NCBI RefSeq assembly: GCF_018263905.1 | Contig: NZ_JAAFZU010000055.1 | Coordinates: forward strand, 199,673 to 263,672 | Origin: Loktanella sp. SALINAS62 | GTDB taxonomy: Bacteria > Pseudomonadota > Alphaproteobacteria > Rhodobacterales > Rhodobacteraceae | Direction: 5' to 3' | Length of the DNA stretch: 64,000 bases | Shown: one piece after another, positions 37,053 to 46,877 of the stretch | Position numbering within the stretch: the stretch's first letter is position 1 | Layout of the letters: each line of letters begins with the position of its first letter | Notes under the pieces: generated by a model | Told to the model about the DNA's origin: nothing | Databases searched by the model: none | The model's input: the letters and a program-made list of their open reading frames with translations, nothing else | Translations under genes and position numbers: made by a program

Positions 37053-40010
37053 ATGCTTCGCAAAAAGACCGATAACCGCCGCGCCCGTCCGGGTATTGCC
37101 GGTGACACGCCGCGCGGCACCATCGACAGACGCGGCTTCCTGCGGGGCTCTGGCCTTGCGATCGGGGGCTTGTCTGCAATCGCCGCGACCGGCGGTGCCG
37201 TGGCCCCGGCCAGCGCCCAGCAGGTCAGCGCGGCCAACGTCGAAATCATCAAATCCGTCTGCACCCATTGTTCCGTCGGCTGCACCGTCCTGGCAGAGGT
37301 CGATAACGGCGTCTGGATCGGACAGGAACCCGGATTTGAAAGCCCGTTCAACCTGGGCGCGCATTGCGCCAAAGGGGCAGCCGTGCGCGAAAACGCCCAT
37401 GGCGAACGCCGCCTGAAATACCCGATGAAGAAAGTTGCCGGTGAATGGCAACGGATGTCCTGGGCCGATGCCATCAATGAAATCGGCGACGGCATGATGA
37501 AAATCCGCGAAGAATCCGGCCCGGATTCCGTTTATTGGCTGGGATCGGCCAAACACAACAACGAACAGGCCTATCTGTTCCGCAAATTCGCGGCCTATTG
37601 GGGCACCAACAACGTCGACCATCAGGCGCGGATCTGCCATTCCACCACCGTGGCCGGTGTGGCGAACACATGGGGCTACGGCGCCATGACCAACAGCTAC
37701 AACGACATCCACAATTCCAAGGCAATCTTTATCATCGGCGGCAACCCCGCAGAAGCGCACCCCGTGTCGCTGCTGCACGTCCTGAAGGCCAAGGAAGAAA
37801 ACAACGCACCCCTGATCGTCTGCGATCCTCGCTTTACCCGCACGGCAGCCCATGCGGACGAATACGTCCGGTTCCGGCCCGGCACCGATGTCGCGTTGGT
37901 CTGGGGCATCCTGTGGCACATCTTTGAAAACGGCTGGGAAGATCAGGAATTCATCCGCACCCGCGTCTGGGGCATGGATCAAATCCGGACTGAAGTCGCG
38001 AACTGGACCCCGGAAGAGGTCGAACGCGTCACCGGCGCGCCCGGCGAACAGCTGGAACGCGTGGCCCGCACACTGGTCAACAACCGTCCCGGCACCGTGA
38101 TCTGGTGCATGGGTGGCACGCAGCACACCAACGGCAACAACAATACCCGCGCCTACTGCATCCTGCAGCTGGCACTGGGCAACATGGGCACCGCTGGCGG
38201 TGGCACCAACATTTTCCGCGGCCACGACAACGTGCAGGGTGCGACCGATCTGGGCGTGCTGGCCGATACACTGCCCGGCTATTACGGTCTGGCACCGGGG
38301 GCTTGGGCGCATTGGGCCCGCGTCTGGCAAGAAGACCTTAGCTGGCTGGAAGGCCGGTTCAGTGACGCGACATTCAACGACACGCCAATGATGAACCTGT
38401 CGGGGATCACGGTCAGCCGTTGGATCGACGGCGTGCTGGAAGATTCCGCAAACCTGCAGCAGCCCGACAACACGCGCGCGATGGTCCTGTGGGGCCACGC
38501 GCCAAACAGCCAGACCCGGCAAAAGGAAATGGTCACGGCGATGGAAAGCCTGGACATGCTGGTGGTGATCGACCCCTACCCGACCGTGTCCGCCGTCATG
38601 CAGAACCGTCAGGACAACACGTGGCTGCTGCCCGCGACCACGCAATTCGAAACGCGCGGATCGGTCACGGCATCGAACCGGTCGCTGCAATGGCGCGACC
38701 AGATCATCGACCCGATGTTCGAATCGAAACCTGACCACGTCATCATGAAACTGCTGGCCGATAAATTCGGATTTTCGGACCGCCTGTTCCGCAACATCGC
38801 CGTCGAAGGCGACGAGCCCAACATCGAAGACATCACACGCGAATTCAACCGCGGCATGTGGACGATCGGATATACGGGACAAAGCCCCGAACGCATGAAA
38901 ATGCACATGGCGAACCAGCACACATTCGACCGCACGACCTTGCGTGCGAACGGTGGCCCGGCGGATGGTGATTTCTACGGCATGCCCTGGCCTGCATGGG
39001 GCACGGCGGAACTGAACCACCCCGGTTCGGCCAACCTGTATGATATGTCGCTGCCGGTCGCAGAAGGTGGCTTGCCATTCCGCGCGCGTTTCGGCGTCGA
39101 ACGCGACGGCGACAATCTTCTGGCCGAAGGTGTGACCAACCCCGGCTCCGAGATCGAGGACGGCTATCCCGAATTCACGATGGCGATGCTGCGCGAACTG
39201 GGTTGGGACAGCGATCTGACCGCATACGAAAAAGCGATGATCGACTGGGTCGCGGGGTTCCGCGATCAGCAACCGGGTCAGGAAGAAGTCGGTGAAACCA
39301 GCCAGCAGGGCGAATTGCCGAGCGATTACAACGAGAAATCCGGTGGCGTGAACTGGAAAACCGATCTGTCGGGCGGCATCCAGCGGGTCGCCATCGCCCA
39401 TGGTTGCGCGCCTTACGGCAATGCAAAGGCGCGTGCCGTGGTCTGGACGTTCCCCGATCCTGTGCCGATCCACCGTGAACCGCTGTATACGCCACGTCGC
39501 GATCTGGTGGCGGATTATCCCACCTACGAAGACAAGACGTTCTGGCGTGTGCCGACCCTGTATGCCTCTATTCAGGAAAACGACTTTTCCGAAAGCCATC
39601 CGATCGTGCTGACCTCTGGGCGTCTGGTCGAATACGAAGGCGGCGGTGACGAAACCCGGTCAAACCCGTGGCTTGCGGAACTGCAGCAAGAGATGTTCGT
39701 GGAAATCAACCCGCGCGACGCCAACAACATCGGCGTGCGCGACGGCCAGCAGGTCTGGGTCGAAGGCCCGGAAAACGGTCGTGTCAGGGTGGCTGCGATG
39801 GTGACCGAACGTGTCGGACCGGGTGTCGCATTCATGCCGTTCCACTTTGGCGGTGTCATGGAAGGCGAAGACCTGCGGTCACGTTATCCCGAAGGTGCGG
39901 ACCCCATCGTGTTGGGTGAATCGACCAATACTGCACAGACCTATGGGTATGACAGCGTCACCCAGATGCAGGAAACCAAAGCCACACTCTGCAAAATCAG
40001 CGTAGCGTAA
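37053..40010 (+). CDS. fdhA: Formate dehydrogenase catalytic subunit alpha (Tat-exported)
   Basis: 985 aa. The Tat leader has RRGFLRGSG at about residues 26-34, ending near ASAQQ. A 4Fe-4S site follows: C70, C73, C77 and C105. The bis-molybdopterin guanine dinucleotide domains are typical of the DMSO reductase superfamily; the active-site ARICHSTTV has Cys195 at the metal-ligand position, so this is a Cys and not a Sec enzyme. The C-terminal VTERVGPGVAFMPFHFGG region binds the second pterin. It oxidises formate in the periplasm and passes electrons to FdhB and FdhC. Confidence 0.96.
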   Translation: MLRKKTDNRRARPGIAGDTPRGTIDRRGFLRGSGLAIGGLSAIAATGGAVAPASAQQVSAANVEIIKSVCTHCSVGCTVLAEVDNGVWIGQEPGFESPFNLGAHCAKGAAVRENAHGERRLKYPMKKVAGEWQRMSWADAINEIGDGMMKIREESGPDSVYWLGSAKHNNEQAYLFRKFAAYWGTNNVDHQARICHSTTVAGVANTWGYGAMTNSYNDIHNSKAIFIIGGNPAEAHPVSLLHVLKAKEENNAPLIVCDPRFTRTAAHADEYVRFRPGTDVALVWGILWHIFENGWEDQEFIRTRVWGMDQIRTEVANWTPEEVERVTGAPGEQLERVARTLVNNRPGTVIWCMGGTQHTNGNNNTRAYCILQLALGNMGTAGGGTNIFRGHDNVQGATDLGVLADTLPGYYGLAPGAWAHWARVWQEDLSWLEGRFSDATFNDTPMMNLSGITVSRWIDGVLEDSANLQQPDNTRAMVLWGHAPNSQTRQKEMVTAMESLDMLVVIDPYPTVSAVMQNRQDNTWLLPATTQFETRGSVTASNRSLQWRDQIIDPMFESKPDHVIMKLLADKFGFSDRLFRNIAVEGDEPNIEDITREFNRGMWTIGYTGQSPERMKMHMANQHTFDRTTLRANGGPADGDFYGMPWPAWGTAELNHPGSANLYDMSLPVAEGGLPFRARFGVERDGDNLLAEGVTNPGSEIEDGYPEFTMAMLRELGWDSDLTAYEKAMIDWVAGFRDQQPGQEEVGETSQQGELPSDYNEKSGGVNWKTDLSGGIQRVAIAHGCAPYGNAKARAVVWTFPDPVPIHREPLYTPRRDLVADYPTYEDKTFWRVPTLYASIQENDFSESHPIVLTSGRLVEYEGGGDETRSNPWLAELQQEMFVEINPRDANNIGVRDGQQVWVEGPENGRVRVAAMVTERVGPGVAFMPFHFGGVMEGEDLRSRYPEGADPIVLGESTNTAQTYGYDSVTQMQETKATLCKISVA

Positions 40011-40021
40011 GGAGAGATACT

Positions 40022-40615
40022 ATGGGACGCGCAAAATTCCTTTGCGACGCTGAACGCTGCATCGAATGCAACGCCTGCGTCACCGCATGTAAAAACGAAC
40101 ACGAAGTGCCGTGGGGCATCAACCGCCGCAAGGTCGTCACGATCCAGGACGGCAAACCGGGCGAACGGTCGATTTCCGTGGCCTGCATGCATTGTTCGGA
40201 TGCGCCCTGCATGGCGGTCTGCCCGGTGGATTGTTTCTACCAGACCGACGACGGCGTGGTGCTGCATTCCAAAGACCTGTGCATCGGGTGCGGCTACTGC
40301 TTTTATGCCTGCCCGTTTGGCGCGCCGCAGTTTCCGCAAGCCGGCAACTTTGGCAGCCGTGGCAAGATGGACAAATGCACCTTCTGCGCCGGTGGACCCG
40401 AAGAAAACCACAGCCAGGCCGAATTCCAGAAATACGGCCGCAACCGGATCGCCGAAGGCAAGTTGCCAATCTGCGCCGAAATGTGCGCGACCAAGGCGCT
40501 TTTGGCTGGTGACGGCGACGACGTATCCGCGATCTACCGCGAACGTGTCGTGGCGCGCGGCTTTGGCGCTGGCGCATGGGGCTGGGGCACAGCTTATGGC
40601 GAAAAGCAGGGTTAA
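40022..40615 (+). CDS. fdhB: Formate dehydrogenase iron-sulfur subunit beta
   Basis: 197 aa with four 4Fe-4S binding segments: CIECNACVTACKNEH, CMHCSDAPCMAVCPVDC, CIGCGYCFYACPFG and CTFCAGGP...ICAEMC. It relays electrons from FdhA to the cytochrome b subunit. Unlike E. coli FdnH/FdoH it lacks a C-terminal membrane helix. It has no signal of its own and is presumably exported with FdhA. AAGGAG precedes the ATG, 11 bases after fdhA. Confidence 0.96.
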   Translation: MGRAKFLCDAERCIECNACVTACKNEHEVPWGINRRKVVTIQDGKPGERSISVACMHCSDAPCMAVCPVDCFYQTDDGVVLHSKDLCIGCGYCFYACPFGAPQFPQAGNFGSRGKMDKCTFCAGGPEENHSQAEFQKYGRNRIAEGKLPICAEMCATKALLAGDGDDVSAIYRERVVARGFGAGAWGWGTAYGEKQG

Positions 40616-40627
40616 TAGCCTGTGACA

Positions 40628-40656
40628 CGGGGCGCGCAGTCTGTGGGCGCGCCCCG
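40628..40656 (+). other. Intercistronic GC-rich hairpin between fdhB and fdhC
   Basis: CGGGGCGCGC (40628-40637) pairs perfectly with GCGCGCCCCG (40647-40656) around a nine-base loop. There is no T-run, so it is more likely to stabilise the upstream mRNA or lower fdhC expression than to be a full terminator. The fdhC start follows 27 bases later behind CGGGAG. Confidence 0.7.
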
Positions 40657-40683
40657 CCCATTTCAAAATTCCGGGAGCGATCC

Positions 40684-41931
40684 ATGCTAAAGGCTTTTGC
40701 CGCCCTAGTTCTGTCTGTCGGCCTGACCGGCCCGGCGTTTGCGCAATACGTGGACCCTGCTGTCACAGGTGCGGCGCAGACCGATTCCGCCACCGGGGCC
40801 GGGTCGGTCCCGACCATGGGGGATCGCGCAACGACCGGGGGGGCGGCAACGCTGGACGATATCCTGCGGCGGCAAAACGGTGCGCCTGTCGATGACAGTG
40901 CCCGCCGCGAAAGTACCGGATTTGACAGTGACATCCCGGCATCAGGGGTTCTGGGGCCGTCCGGCGTGGCGTCTGACAGTGACCAGTGGCGCGCGCTGCG
41001 TTATGACCGCGCCGATGTGACATCGGTCAACAACGGTCCGGCGGCGACGACGCTGATCCAGGACGGCGGCATGACATGGCTGGAAGCGCGGCGCGGTCCC
41101 TTGGCATTCTGGGGGGGCGTGATCCTGCTGGGGTCGCTGGCACTGCTTGCGGTGTTCTACATTTTCCGGGGCAAGATGCGCATGGACCACCCGCCAACCG
41201 GGCGCCGTGTCGAACGGTTCAAGGCGATCGAACGCTTTGGCCATTGGTTGCTTGCAACCAGTTTCATCGTTCTGGGTGTTACCGGCCTGCTGTCGCTGTT
41301 CGGGCGTAAGGTGTTCATACCGATCTTTGGACACGAATCTTTTGCCGCTGTCGCGTCGGCGTCCAAATGGGTGCATGACAACATCAGCTGGGCTTTCATG
41401 ATCGCGCTGGTGATGATTTTCGTGATGTGGGTGATGAACAACATCCCCGACCGCACCGATCTGAAATGGCTGGCACGCGGCGGCGGCATGTTTGGTGGCG
41501 GCCACCCGCCCGCCAAGAAATTCAACGCCGGGCAAAAGCTGATTTTCTGGGCCGTCATCGTGTTTGGCCTGACCATTTCACTGTCGGGTCTGTCGCTGCT
41601 GTTCCCGTTCCAGCTGAACCTGTTTGCCAAGACGTTCGGCATCATCAACGATATCGGTGTGCTGTCATGGGTCGGCTTGTCCCCCCTGCCCACCGATCTG
41701 GCCCCGCAAGAAGAAATGGCGCTGGCCCAGATCTGGCACGCGGCCATGGCATTGATCCTGACTGCGATCATCTTTTTCCATATCTATCTGGGCACCGTCG
41801 GTATGGAAGGCGCGTTTGACGCCATGGGCCGCGGCGACGTGGACGAAGAATGGGCGCATGAACATCATAACCTGTGGCTGGAACAGGTGCGGCAGACCCA
41901 GCCTGAAAAGATCTCGGAGCGTCGCATATGA
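40684..41931 (+). CDS. fdhC: Formate dehydrogenase cytochrome b subunit gamma
   Basis: 415 aa from ATG 40684. A Sec signal peptide (MLKAFAALVLSVGLTGPAFA) is followed by a hydrophilic periplasmic part to about residue 135, then membrane helices near 140-161, 187-208, 235-252, 285-307 and 348-370. Haem-ligand candidates are H187 (RFGHWLL) and histidines in QIWHAAMALILTAIIFFHIYLG. It anchors the complex and reduces quinone. It is almost twice the length of E. coli FdnI because of the exported N-terminal part. Its stop overlaps the next start. Confidence 0.93.
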   Translation: MLKAFAALVLSVGLTGPAFAQYVDPAVTGAAQTDSATGAGSVPTMGDRATTGGAATLDDILRRQNGAPVDDSARRESTGFDSDIPASGVLGPSGVASDSDQWRALRYDRADVTSVNNGPAATTLIQDGGMTWLEARRGPLAFWGGVILLGSLALLAVFYIFRGKMRMDHPPTGRRVERFKAIERFGHWLLATSFIVLGVTGLLSLFGRKVFIPIFGHESFAAVASASKWVHDNISWAFMIALVMIFVMWVMNNIPDRTDLKWLARGGGMFGGGHPPAKKFNAGQKLIFWAVIVFGLTISLSGLSLLFPFQLNLFAKTFGIINDIGVLSWVGLSPLPTDLAPQEEMALAQIWHAAMALILTAIIFFHIYLGTVGMEGAFDAMGRGDVDEEWAHEHHNLWLEQVRQTQPEKISERRI

Positions 41932-42065
41932 AATCGTTTCTTGCTGCCCTTGTCTGCACCGCCCTGATTACCGTCGTGGCCAATATCGTGCTGACCGAAA
42001 CAGTGCCGCTTGCGTCTGAACAGGCCTATACCTCTGGTCCTTATGTGCGGGTCGGCGCGGATTAG
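41928..42065 (+). CDS. 45-aa membrane miniprotein at the end of the formate dehydrogenase operon
   Basis: ATG 41928 overlaps the fdhC stop (ATGA) and the frame ends at TAG 42063. It encodes MKSFLAALVCTALITVVANI, one membrane helix, and a short polar tail ending YVRVGAD. The overlap strongly suggests translation with fdhC. The N-in, C-out topology would leave the tail in the periplasm beside the complex. It could be a small accessory subunit, like the short subunits of cytochrome oxidases. I know of no assigned function. Confidence 0.78.
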   Translation: MKSFLAALVCTALITVVANIVLTETVPLASEQAYTSGPYVRVGAD

Positions 42066-42158
42066 CGTAAAATTCGGCATACATTCGTATACCATCTTTT
42101 CGACCTGCCGGTTTTACGGTAAGGCGTTGTGAAATGCAGCCCAAACACCGGAGTGACC

Positions 42159-43367
42159 ATGTCCAAGATCAAGGTAGAGAACCCGATCGTCGAACTCGAC
42201 GGCGACGAGATGACCCGCATTATCTGGGATTTCATCAAGAAAAAGCTGATCCTGCCCTACCTTGACGTCGATCTGCTGTACTACGATCTGGGGATAGAGG
42301 CGCGCGACGACACCGACGATCAGATCACCATCGACGCCGCCAACAAGATCAAGGAAATCGGCGTCGGCGTGAAATGCGCCACGATCACCCCGGACGAAGG
42401 CCGTGTCGAAGAATTTGGCCTGAAAAAGATGTGGAAATCGCCCAACGGGACGATCCGCAACATTCTGGGCGGCGTCGTTTTCCGTGAACCGATCATCTGT
42501 TCCAACGTGCCGCGTCTGGTGCCGGGCTGGACCCAGCCCATCGTCATCGGTCGCCATGCGTTCGGTGACCAATACCGCGCGACGGACATGAAATTCCCCG
42601 GACCGGGCAAGCTGTCGATGAAATTCGTCGGTGAAGACGGCACCGTCATGGAAGAAGAAGTCTACGACGCCCCCTCCTCCGGCGTTTACATGGGCATGTA
42701 CAACCTTGACCAATCGATTGAGGATTTCGCCCGCGCGTCGTTCAACTATGGCCTCAAGCGGAACTACCCGGTCTATCTGTCCACCAAGAACACGATCCTG
42801 AAAAATTACGACGGTCAGTTCATGCTGATTTTCCAGCGGATCTTTGACGCTGAATTTGCGGGCAAGTTCAAAGAAGCCGGATTGACCTACGAACACCGAC
42901 TGATCGACGACATGGTCGCATCCGCGATGAAATGGTCCGGCGGCTATGTCTGGGCCTGCAAAAACTATGACGGTGACGTGCAGTCCGACACCGTGGCGCA
43001 GGGCTTTGGTTCGTTGGGTCTGATGACCAGCCAGTTGATGACCCCCGATGGCAAGATCGTCGAGGCAGAAGCCGCCCATGGCACCGTAACGCGCCACTTC
43101 CGCCAGCATCAGGCGGGCAAAGCGACCTCTACCAACTCTATCGCATCGATCTTTGCATGGACCGGCGGGTTGAAGCACCGCGCCAAGCTGGACGACAACA
43201 TCAAGCTGCGCGAATTTGCGGAAACGCTGGAAAAGGTCGTGGTCGATACGGTCGAATCGGGTCAGATGACCAAGGATCTGGCCCTGCTGGTCGGTCCCGA
43301 CCAGAAATGGCTGACGACCGAAGGCTTCCTTGAAGCCGTCGACGCCAACCTGAACGCCGCGATGTAA
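42159..43367 (+). CDS. icd: NADP-dependent isocitrate dehydrogenase
   Basis: 402 aa from ATG 42159 ([18 protein letters not shown]). The eukaryote-like (type II) homodimeric ICDH signature is evident: [47 protein letters not shown], and [30 protein letters not shown] with metal-binding Asp residues. It oxidises isocitrate to 2-oxoglutarate and makes NADPH. A terminator follows. It is unrelated in function to the preceding dehydrogenase operon. Confidence 0.96.
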   Translation: MSKIKVENPIVELDGDEMTRIIWDFIKKKLILPYLDVDLLYYDLGIEARDDTDDQITIDAANKIKEIGVGVKCATITPDEGRVEEFGLKKMWKSPNGTIRNILGGVVFREPIICSNVPRLVPGWTQPIVIGRHAFGDQYRATDMKFPGPGKLSMKFVGEDGTVMEEEVYDAPSSGVYMGMYNLDQSIEDFARASFNYGLKRNYPVYLSTKNTILKNYDGQFMLIFQRIFDAEFAGKFKEAGLTYEHRLIDDMVASAMKWSGGYVWACKNYDGDVQSDTVAQGFGSLGLMTSQLMTPDGKIVEAEAAHGTVTRHFRQHQAGKATSTNSIASIFAWTGGLKHRAKLDDNIKLREFAETLEKVVVDTVESGQMTKDLALLVGPDQKWLTTEGFLEAVDANLNAAM

Positions 43368-43388
43368 TCACGCATTTCCGCGAATTTC

Positions 43389-43417
43389 AGGCCGTCCCGG
43401 ATTCGGGGCGGCCTTTT
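43389..43417 (+). terminator. Rho-independent terminator after icd
   Basis: AGGCCGTCCCG and CGGGGCGGCCT form a stem (one imperfect pair) around GATTC, followed by a run of T at about 43413-43417. It lies 21 bases after the icd stop. Confidence 0.85.
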
Positions 43418-43455
43418 TCGTGGACGGGTCAGGCTTATTGTCCTAACTGACCGCC

Positions 43456-44058
43456 ATGACCGATCCTCAGCGCCACACCTTTGTCGAAGACCTGCAAGGC
43501 ATGTCGCTTGGCGTGTTCTTCTGCGCGCTTGGCCTGACGTTTCTGACCCATCTGGGCCTGATCACGGGCCAGACCGCAGGAATTGCCGTCATCATTTCCT
43601 ATCTCAGCGGCTGGTCATTCGGCCCGGTATTCTTTGTCATCAACCTGCCGTTCTATGTGCTGGCGTGGATCAGGATGGGTCGCGCGTTCACAATCAAATC
43701 ACTGATCTGCGTCACGGCCCTGTCGGTGCTGACCGAAGTGATTCCCGCAAATCTGATGTTTACCGACCTGTCGCCGCTTCTCGGGGCAATCACATTCGGC
43801 GCGCTGACAGGTGTTGGGTTGTTGGCATTGTTCCGCCACAACGGCAGTCTGGGGGGTTTGGGAATCGTCGCACTGCTGGTGCAGGATACAACCGGGTTCA
43901 AGGCCGGTTATCTGCAACTTGCGGTCGACGGCGTGATCTTTGCCGCGGCGCTGCTGCTGTTTCCCGCAACCGTCGTCATGTGGTCCCTGATGGGGGCCGT
44001 TGTGCTGAACCTGATCATCACTTTCAACCATCGCCGTGATCGCTATGTTGCGACGTGA
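43456..44058 (+). CDS. YitT family membrane protein
   Basis: 200 aa with five or six membrane helices. GLITGQTAGIAVIISYLSGWSFGPVFFVINLPFYVLAW and TGVGLLALFRHNGSLGGLGIVALLVQD, with its repeated Gly-rich turns, are typical of the YitT/DUF161 domain. The C-terminal DUF2179 domain of Bacillus YitT is missing. The function is unknown; some members are linked to anion transport. It ends 31 bases before the SMR gene. Confidence 0.85.
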   Translation: MTDPQRHTFVEDLQGMSLGVFFCALGLTFLTHLGLITGQTAGIAVIISYLSGWSFGPVFFVINLPFYVLAWIRMGRAFTIKSLICVTALSVLTEVIPANLMFTDLSPLLGAITFGALTGVGLLALFRHNGSLGGLGIVALLVQDTTGFKAGYLQLAVDGVIFAAALLLFPATVVMWSLMGAVVLNLIITFNHRRDRYVAT

Positions 44059-44089
44059 TAACCACCGTCAAAGCCGTTAGGTCCACCCC

Positions 44090-44419
44090 ATGCACTACCT
44101 GTGGCTCGTCATTGCGATCGCGCTGGAAACCATCGGCACGATGTCACTGCAGGCCAGTCAGCAGTTCACCCGGCTGTGGCCGACGGTGCTGTGTCTGACC
44201 ACCTATTTCGCGTCCTTCTATTTCATGTCGCTGGCGCTGAAATTCATGCCGGTCGGTGTGGTCTATGCGATCTGGTCTGGACTGGGAATCGTGCTGATCA
44301 CCGGGTTTAGTTATCTGATCTTCAATCAGCGTCTGGATACCCCTGCGGTGCTGGGTCTGGCCCTGATCATGGTGGGAATCGTCGTGATTCAGGTGTTCTC
44401 TGACGTCACACCGCACTAG
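44090..44419 (+). CDS. Small multidrug resistance (SMR) family transporter
   Basis: 109 aa with four membrane helices. The invariant membrane Glu is E13 (IALETIGT), and the GVVYAIWSGLGIVLI motif of helix 3 is present. SMR dimers exchange cationic drugs, guanidinium-type compounds or polyamines for protons. The sequence resembles EmrE/QacE more than the guanidinium exporter type, but the assignment within the family is uncertain. Confidence 0.9.
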   Translation: MHYLWLVIAIALETIGTMSLQASQQFTRLWPTVLCLTTYFASFYFMSLALKFMPVGVVYAIWSGLGIVLITGFSYLIFNQRLDTPAVLGLALIMVGIVVIQVFSDVTPH

Positions 44420-44436
44420 GGCTGGCCTTTGTGTGC

Positions 44437-44458
44437 TGCGCGCTGTATGGCGCGCGCA
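44437..44458 (+). other. Hairpin in the SMR-typA gap
   Basis: TGCGCGC (44437-44443) pairs with GCGCGCA (44452-44458) around eight bases, 18 bases after the SMR stop and 22 before the typA start. It lacks a T-run. It may form in the typA leader or slow transcription from the SMR gene. Confidence 0.4.
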
Positions 44459-44480
44459 ACTCCGTACAAAGGCTGACCAC

Positions 44481-46304
44481 ATGGACATTCGCAATATCGC
44501 GATCATCGCACACGTTGACCACGGCAAGACCACACTGGTGGACGAGCTTCTGAAGCAATCCGGCATCTACCGCGAAAACGAAGCGACGACCGAACGGGCG
44601 ATGGACAGCAACGACATCGAACGCGAACGCGGCATCACGATTCTGGCAAAATGTACCAGCGTCGAATGGAAAGGCACGCGGATCAACATCGTCGACACCC
44701 CCGGCCACGCCGATTTCGGTGGCGAAGTTGAACGCATCCTGTCCATGGTCGACGGCGTCGTCCTGCTGGTGGATGCCGCCGAAGGCCCGATGCCGCAGAC
44801 GAAATTCGTCACATCCAAGGCGCTGGCGCTGGGTCTGCGCCCGATCGTGGTGGTCAACAAGGTCGACAAGGCCGACGGTGAACCCGATCAGGCCGTGGAC
44901 AACGTGTTCGACCTGTTTGCAGCACTGGAAGCTGACGACGACCAGCTTGATTTCCCGGTCATGTTCGCATCTGGCCGTGCGGGCTGGTGTGACGCCACGC
45001 TGGACGGTCCGCGCGAAAACCTCGACGCGCTGTTCGATCTGATCCTCACACATGTGCAGAAGCCCAAGCAGATCAGCCGCAAGGACGAACCGTTCCAGAT
45101 GCTGGCAACCACCCTGTCCGCTGATCCGTTCATCGGGCGCATCCTGACCGGGCGCGTCGAAGCCGGATCGTTGAAAGCTGGCGAAACCATCAAGGCGCTG
45201 TCGCGCAATGGTGACAAGATCGAACAGTTCCGCGTGTCCAAAGTGCTGGCGTTCCGCGGTCTGGGCCAGCAGCCCATCGACGTGGCCGAAGCTGGCGACA
45301 TCGTCACCATCGCAGGCATGACCAAGGCGACCGTGGCCGACACGCTGTGCGATCTGACCGTCGATACCGCAATCCCCGCCCAGCCTATCGACCCACCCAC
45401 GATCACAGTGACCTTTGGCATCAACGACAGCCCGCTGGCTGGCAAGGATGGCAAAAAAGTGCAGTCCCGCGTGATCCGCGAACGCCTGATGAGAGAATCC
45501 GAAGTCAACGTCGCCATCAAGATTGCCGACACCCCCGGCGGCGATGCCTTCGAGGTGTCTGGCCGCGGCGAATTGCAGATGGGCGTGTTGATCGAAAACA
45601 TGCGCCGCGAAGGGTTCGAGCTGTCAATCTCGCGGCCTCAGGTGATCTTTGACCGCGACGAAAACGGCAACCGTCTGGAACCCGTCGAAGAAGTCACCAT
45701 CGACGTTGATGACGAATACACCGGTTCCGTGGTCGAAAAACTGACTGGCCCGCGCAAGGGTGAACTGGTTGAGATGAAACCGGCAGGCGCTGGCAAGACC
45801 CGCATCATCGCGCATGTCCCGTCGCGCGGTCTGATTGGCTATCACGGCGAATTCCTGACCGATACACGCGGCTCGGGTGTGTTGAACCGCCTTTTCCATG
45901 GCTGGACCCCATACAAGGGTCCGATCCAAGGTCGCCGTCAGGGTGTGTTGATTTCGATGGAAAACGGGATTTCAGTCGCCTTTGCCCTGTGGAACCTCGA
46001 AGATCGTGGCAAGATGTTCATCGGCGCGCAGGAACCGATCTATACCGGCATGATCATAGGTGAACACTCCCGCGACAACGATCTGGAAGTGAACCCGCTC
46101 AAGGGCAAGAAACTGACCAACGTGCGTGCGTCCGGCACCGACGAAGCAGTGCGTCTGACGACCCCCGTCACCATGTCGCTGGAACAGGCCATCGCCTACA
46201 TCGACGACGACGAACTGGTCGAGGTCACGCCGAACGCGATCCGTCTGCGCAAGCGTCACCTTGACCCGCATGAACGCAAACGCGCGTCCCGCGCGGCATC
46301 CTGA
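44481..46304 (+). CDS. typA: Translational GTPase TypA/BipA
   Basis: 607 aa from ATG 44481 ([20 protein letters not shown]). G-domain motifs are AHVDHGKTT (G1), RGITI (G2), DTPGH (G3) and NKVD (G4). EF-G-like domains II, III and V follow, and the TypA-specific C-terminal domain starts near [17 protein letters not shown]. It binds ribosomes and helps 50S assembly and stress adaptation, especially at low temperature. A hairpin follows the stop. Confidence 0.96.
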   Translation: MDIRNIAIIAHVDHGKTTLVDELLKQSGIYRENEATTERAMDSNDIERERGITILAKCTSVEWKGTRINIVDTPGHADFGGEVERILSMVDGVVLLVDAAEGPMPQTKFVTSKALALGLRPIVVVNKVDKADGEPDQAVDNVFDLFAALEADDDQLDFPVMFASGRAGWCDATLDGPRENLDALFDLILTHVQKPKQISRKDEPFQMLATTLSADPFIGRILTGRVEAGSLKAGETIKALSRNGDKIEQFRVSKVLAFRGLGQQPIDVAEAGDIVTIAGMTKATVADTLCDLTVDTAIPAQPIDPPTITVTFGINDSPLAGKDGKKVQSRVIRERLMRESEVNVAIKIADTPGGDAFEVSGRGELQMGVLIENMRREGFELSISRPQVIFDRDENGNRLEPVEEVTIDVDDEYTGSVVEKLTGPRKGELVEMKPAGAGKTRIIAHVPSRGLIGYHGEFLTDTRGSGVLNRLFHGWTPYKGPIQGRRQGVLISMENGISVAFALWNLEDRGKMFIGAQEPIYTGMIIGEHSRDNDLEVNPLKGKKLTNVRASGTDEAVRLTTPVTMSLEQAIAYIDDDELVEVTPNAIRLRKRHLDPHERKRASRAAS

Positions 46305-46309
46305 ACCAT

Positions 46310-46334
46310 TGGCGCGCCCGTTCAGGGCGCGCCA
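46310..46334. terminator. Hairpin between the convergent typA and MOSC genes
   Basis: Perfect 10-bp arms TGGCGCGCCC (46310-46319) and GGGCGCGCCA (46325-46334) around GTTCA. No strong T-run follows on the plus strand, so termination may depend on Rho. It lies between two converging genes and could serve both. Confidence 0.65.
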
Positions 46335-46367
46335 CGACACCTTAACAGTTGCACCATGAACGGTGCA

Positions 46368-46877
46368 CTAGCGCGCAGGTGACGGCGTTCCATCTGGCTC
46401 GTCCTCCACCCGCGTGACACTGTCCCCCAGTGCGATCCGGCCAGTCGTCACCACAGATGCATACCAGCCACCATGACCGCGCACGGCGTTATAACCGCCG
46501 GGACCGAATGTTTCTTCCATTCGCGAACAGGGTGGACAGGGTCCCTCGATCTGTAAAATGACATCGCCGATCCGCACCCGGTCCTTGCGCAGGGCCGCCA
46601 GATTGATCCCCGAAATCACCAGATTGCGCCGCAGACATTCGGGCGACACCGCCGCGTCGATCAGCGCGGCGATCACAGGCAGATGTTCCGCCTGAATGAG
46701 CGTCACCGCCCGTTTGCCGGGCCGACCGTGATCACCGACCAACCCGGCCTGATCGACCTGCGTGTCATGAACCGGCTGCACATCGGCCCGGCGCGCGGCA
46801 CGCAGGCCGATCCAGTCCAGCCGACCGGGCCGGGCATGCTGCGCCATCATCGCGGCCAGACCGCGAATAGCGGTCAC
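46368..46877 (-). CDS. MOSC domain protein
   Basis: 169 aa from GTG 46877, which overlaps the stop of the DUF1330 gene (GTGA). LVGDHGRPGKRAVTLIQAEHLPVIA, RRNLVISGINLAAL and IEGPCPPCSRMEE, with a conserved Cys, are typical of MOSC, the C-terminal domain of molybdenum cofactor sulfurase. Stand-alone MOSC proteins take part in molybdenum-cofactor chemistry or N-hydroxylated compound reduction. It is the last gene of an alaS-DUF1330-MOSC unit. A link with formate dehydrogenase is not supported by distance. Confidence 0.85.
   Translation of the reverse strand: MTAIRGLAAMMAQHARPGRLDWIGLRAARRADVQPVHDTQVDQAGLVGDHGRPGKRAVTLIQAEHLPVIAALIDAAVSPECLRRNLVISGINLAALRKDRVRIGDVILQIEGPCPPCSRMEETFGPGGYNAVRGHGGWYASVVTTGRIALGDSVTRVEDEPDGTPSPAR

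Noticed and set aside
36813-39599. A 928-codon open frame on the minus strand
   Set aside because: It lies antisense to fdhA, has no family features, and mirrors the codon pattern of that gene. It is a GC-rich shadow frame.
46368-46877. MOSC protein as part of the formate dehydrogenase system
   Set aside because: It is in an alaS operon more than 4 kb away on the other strand, separated by unrelated genes.
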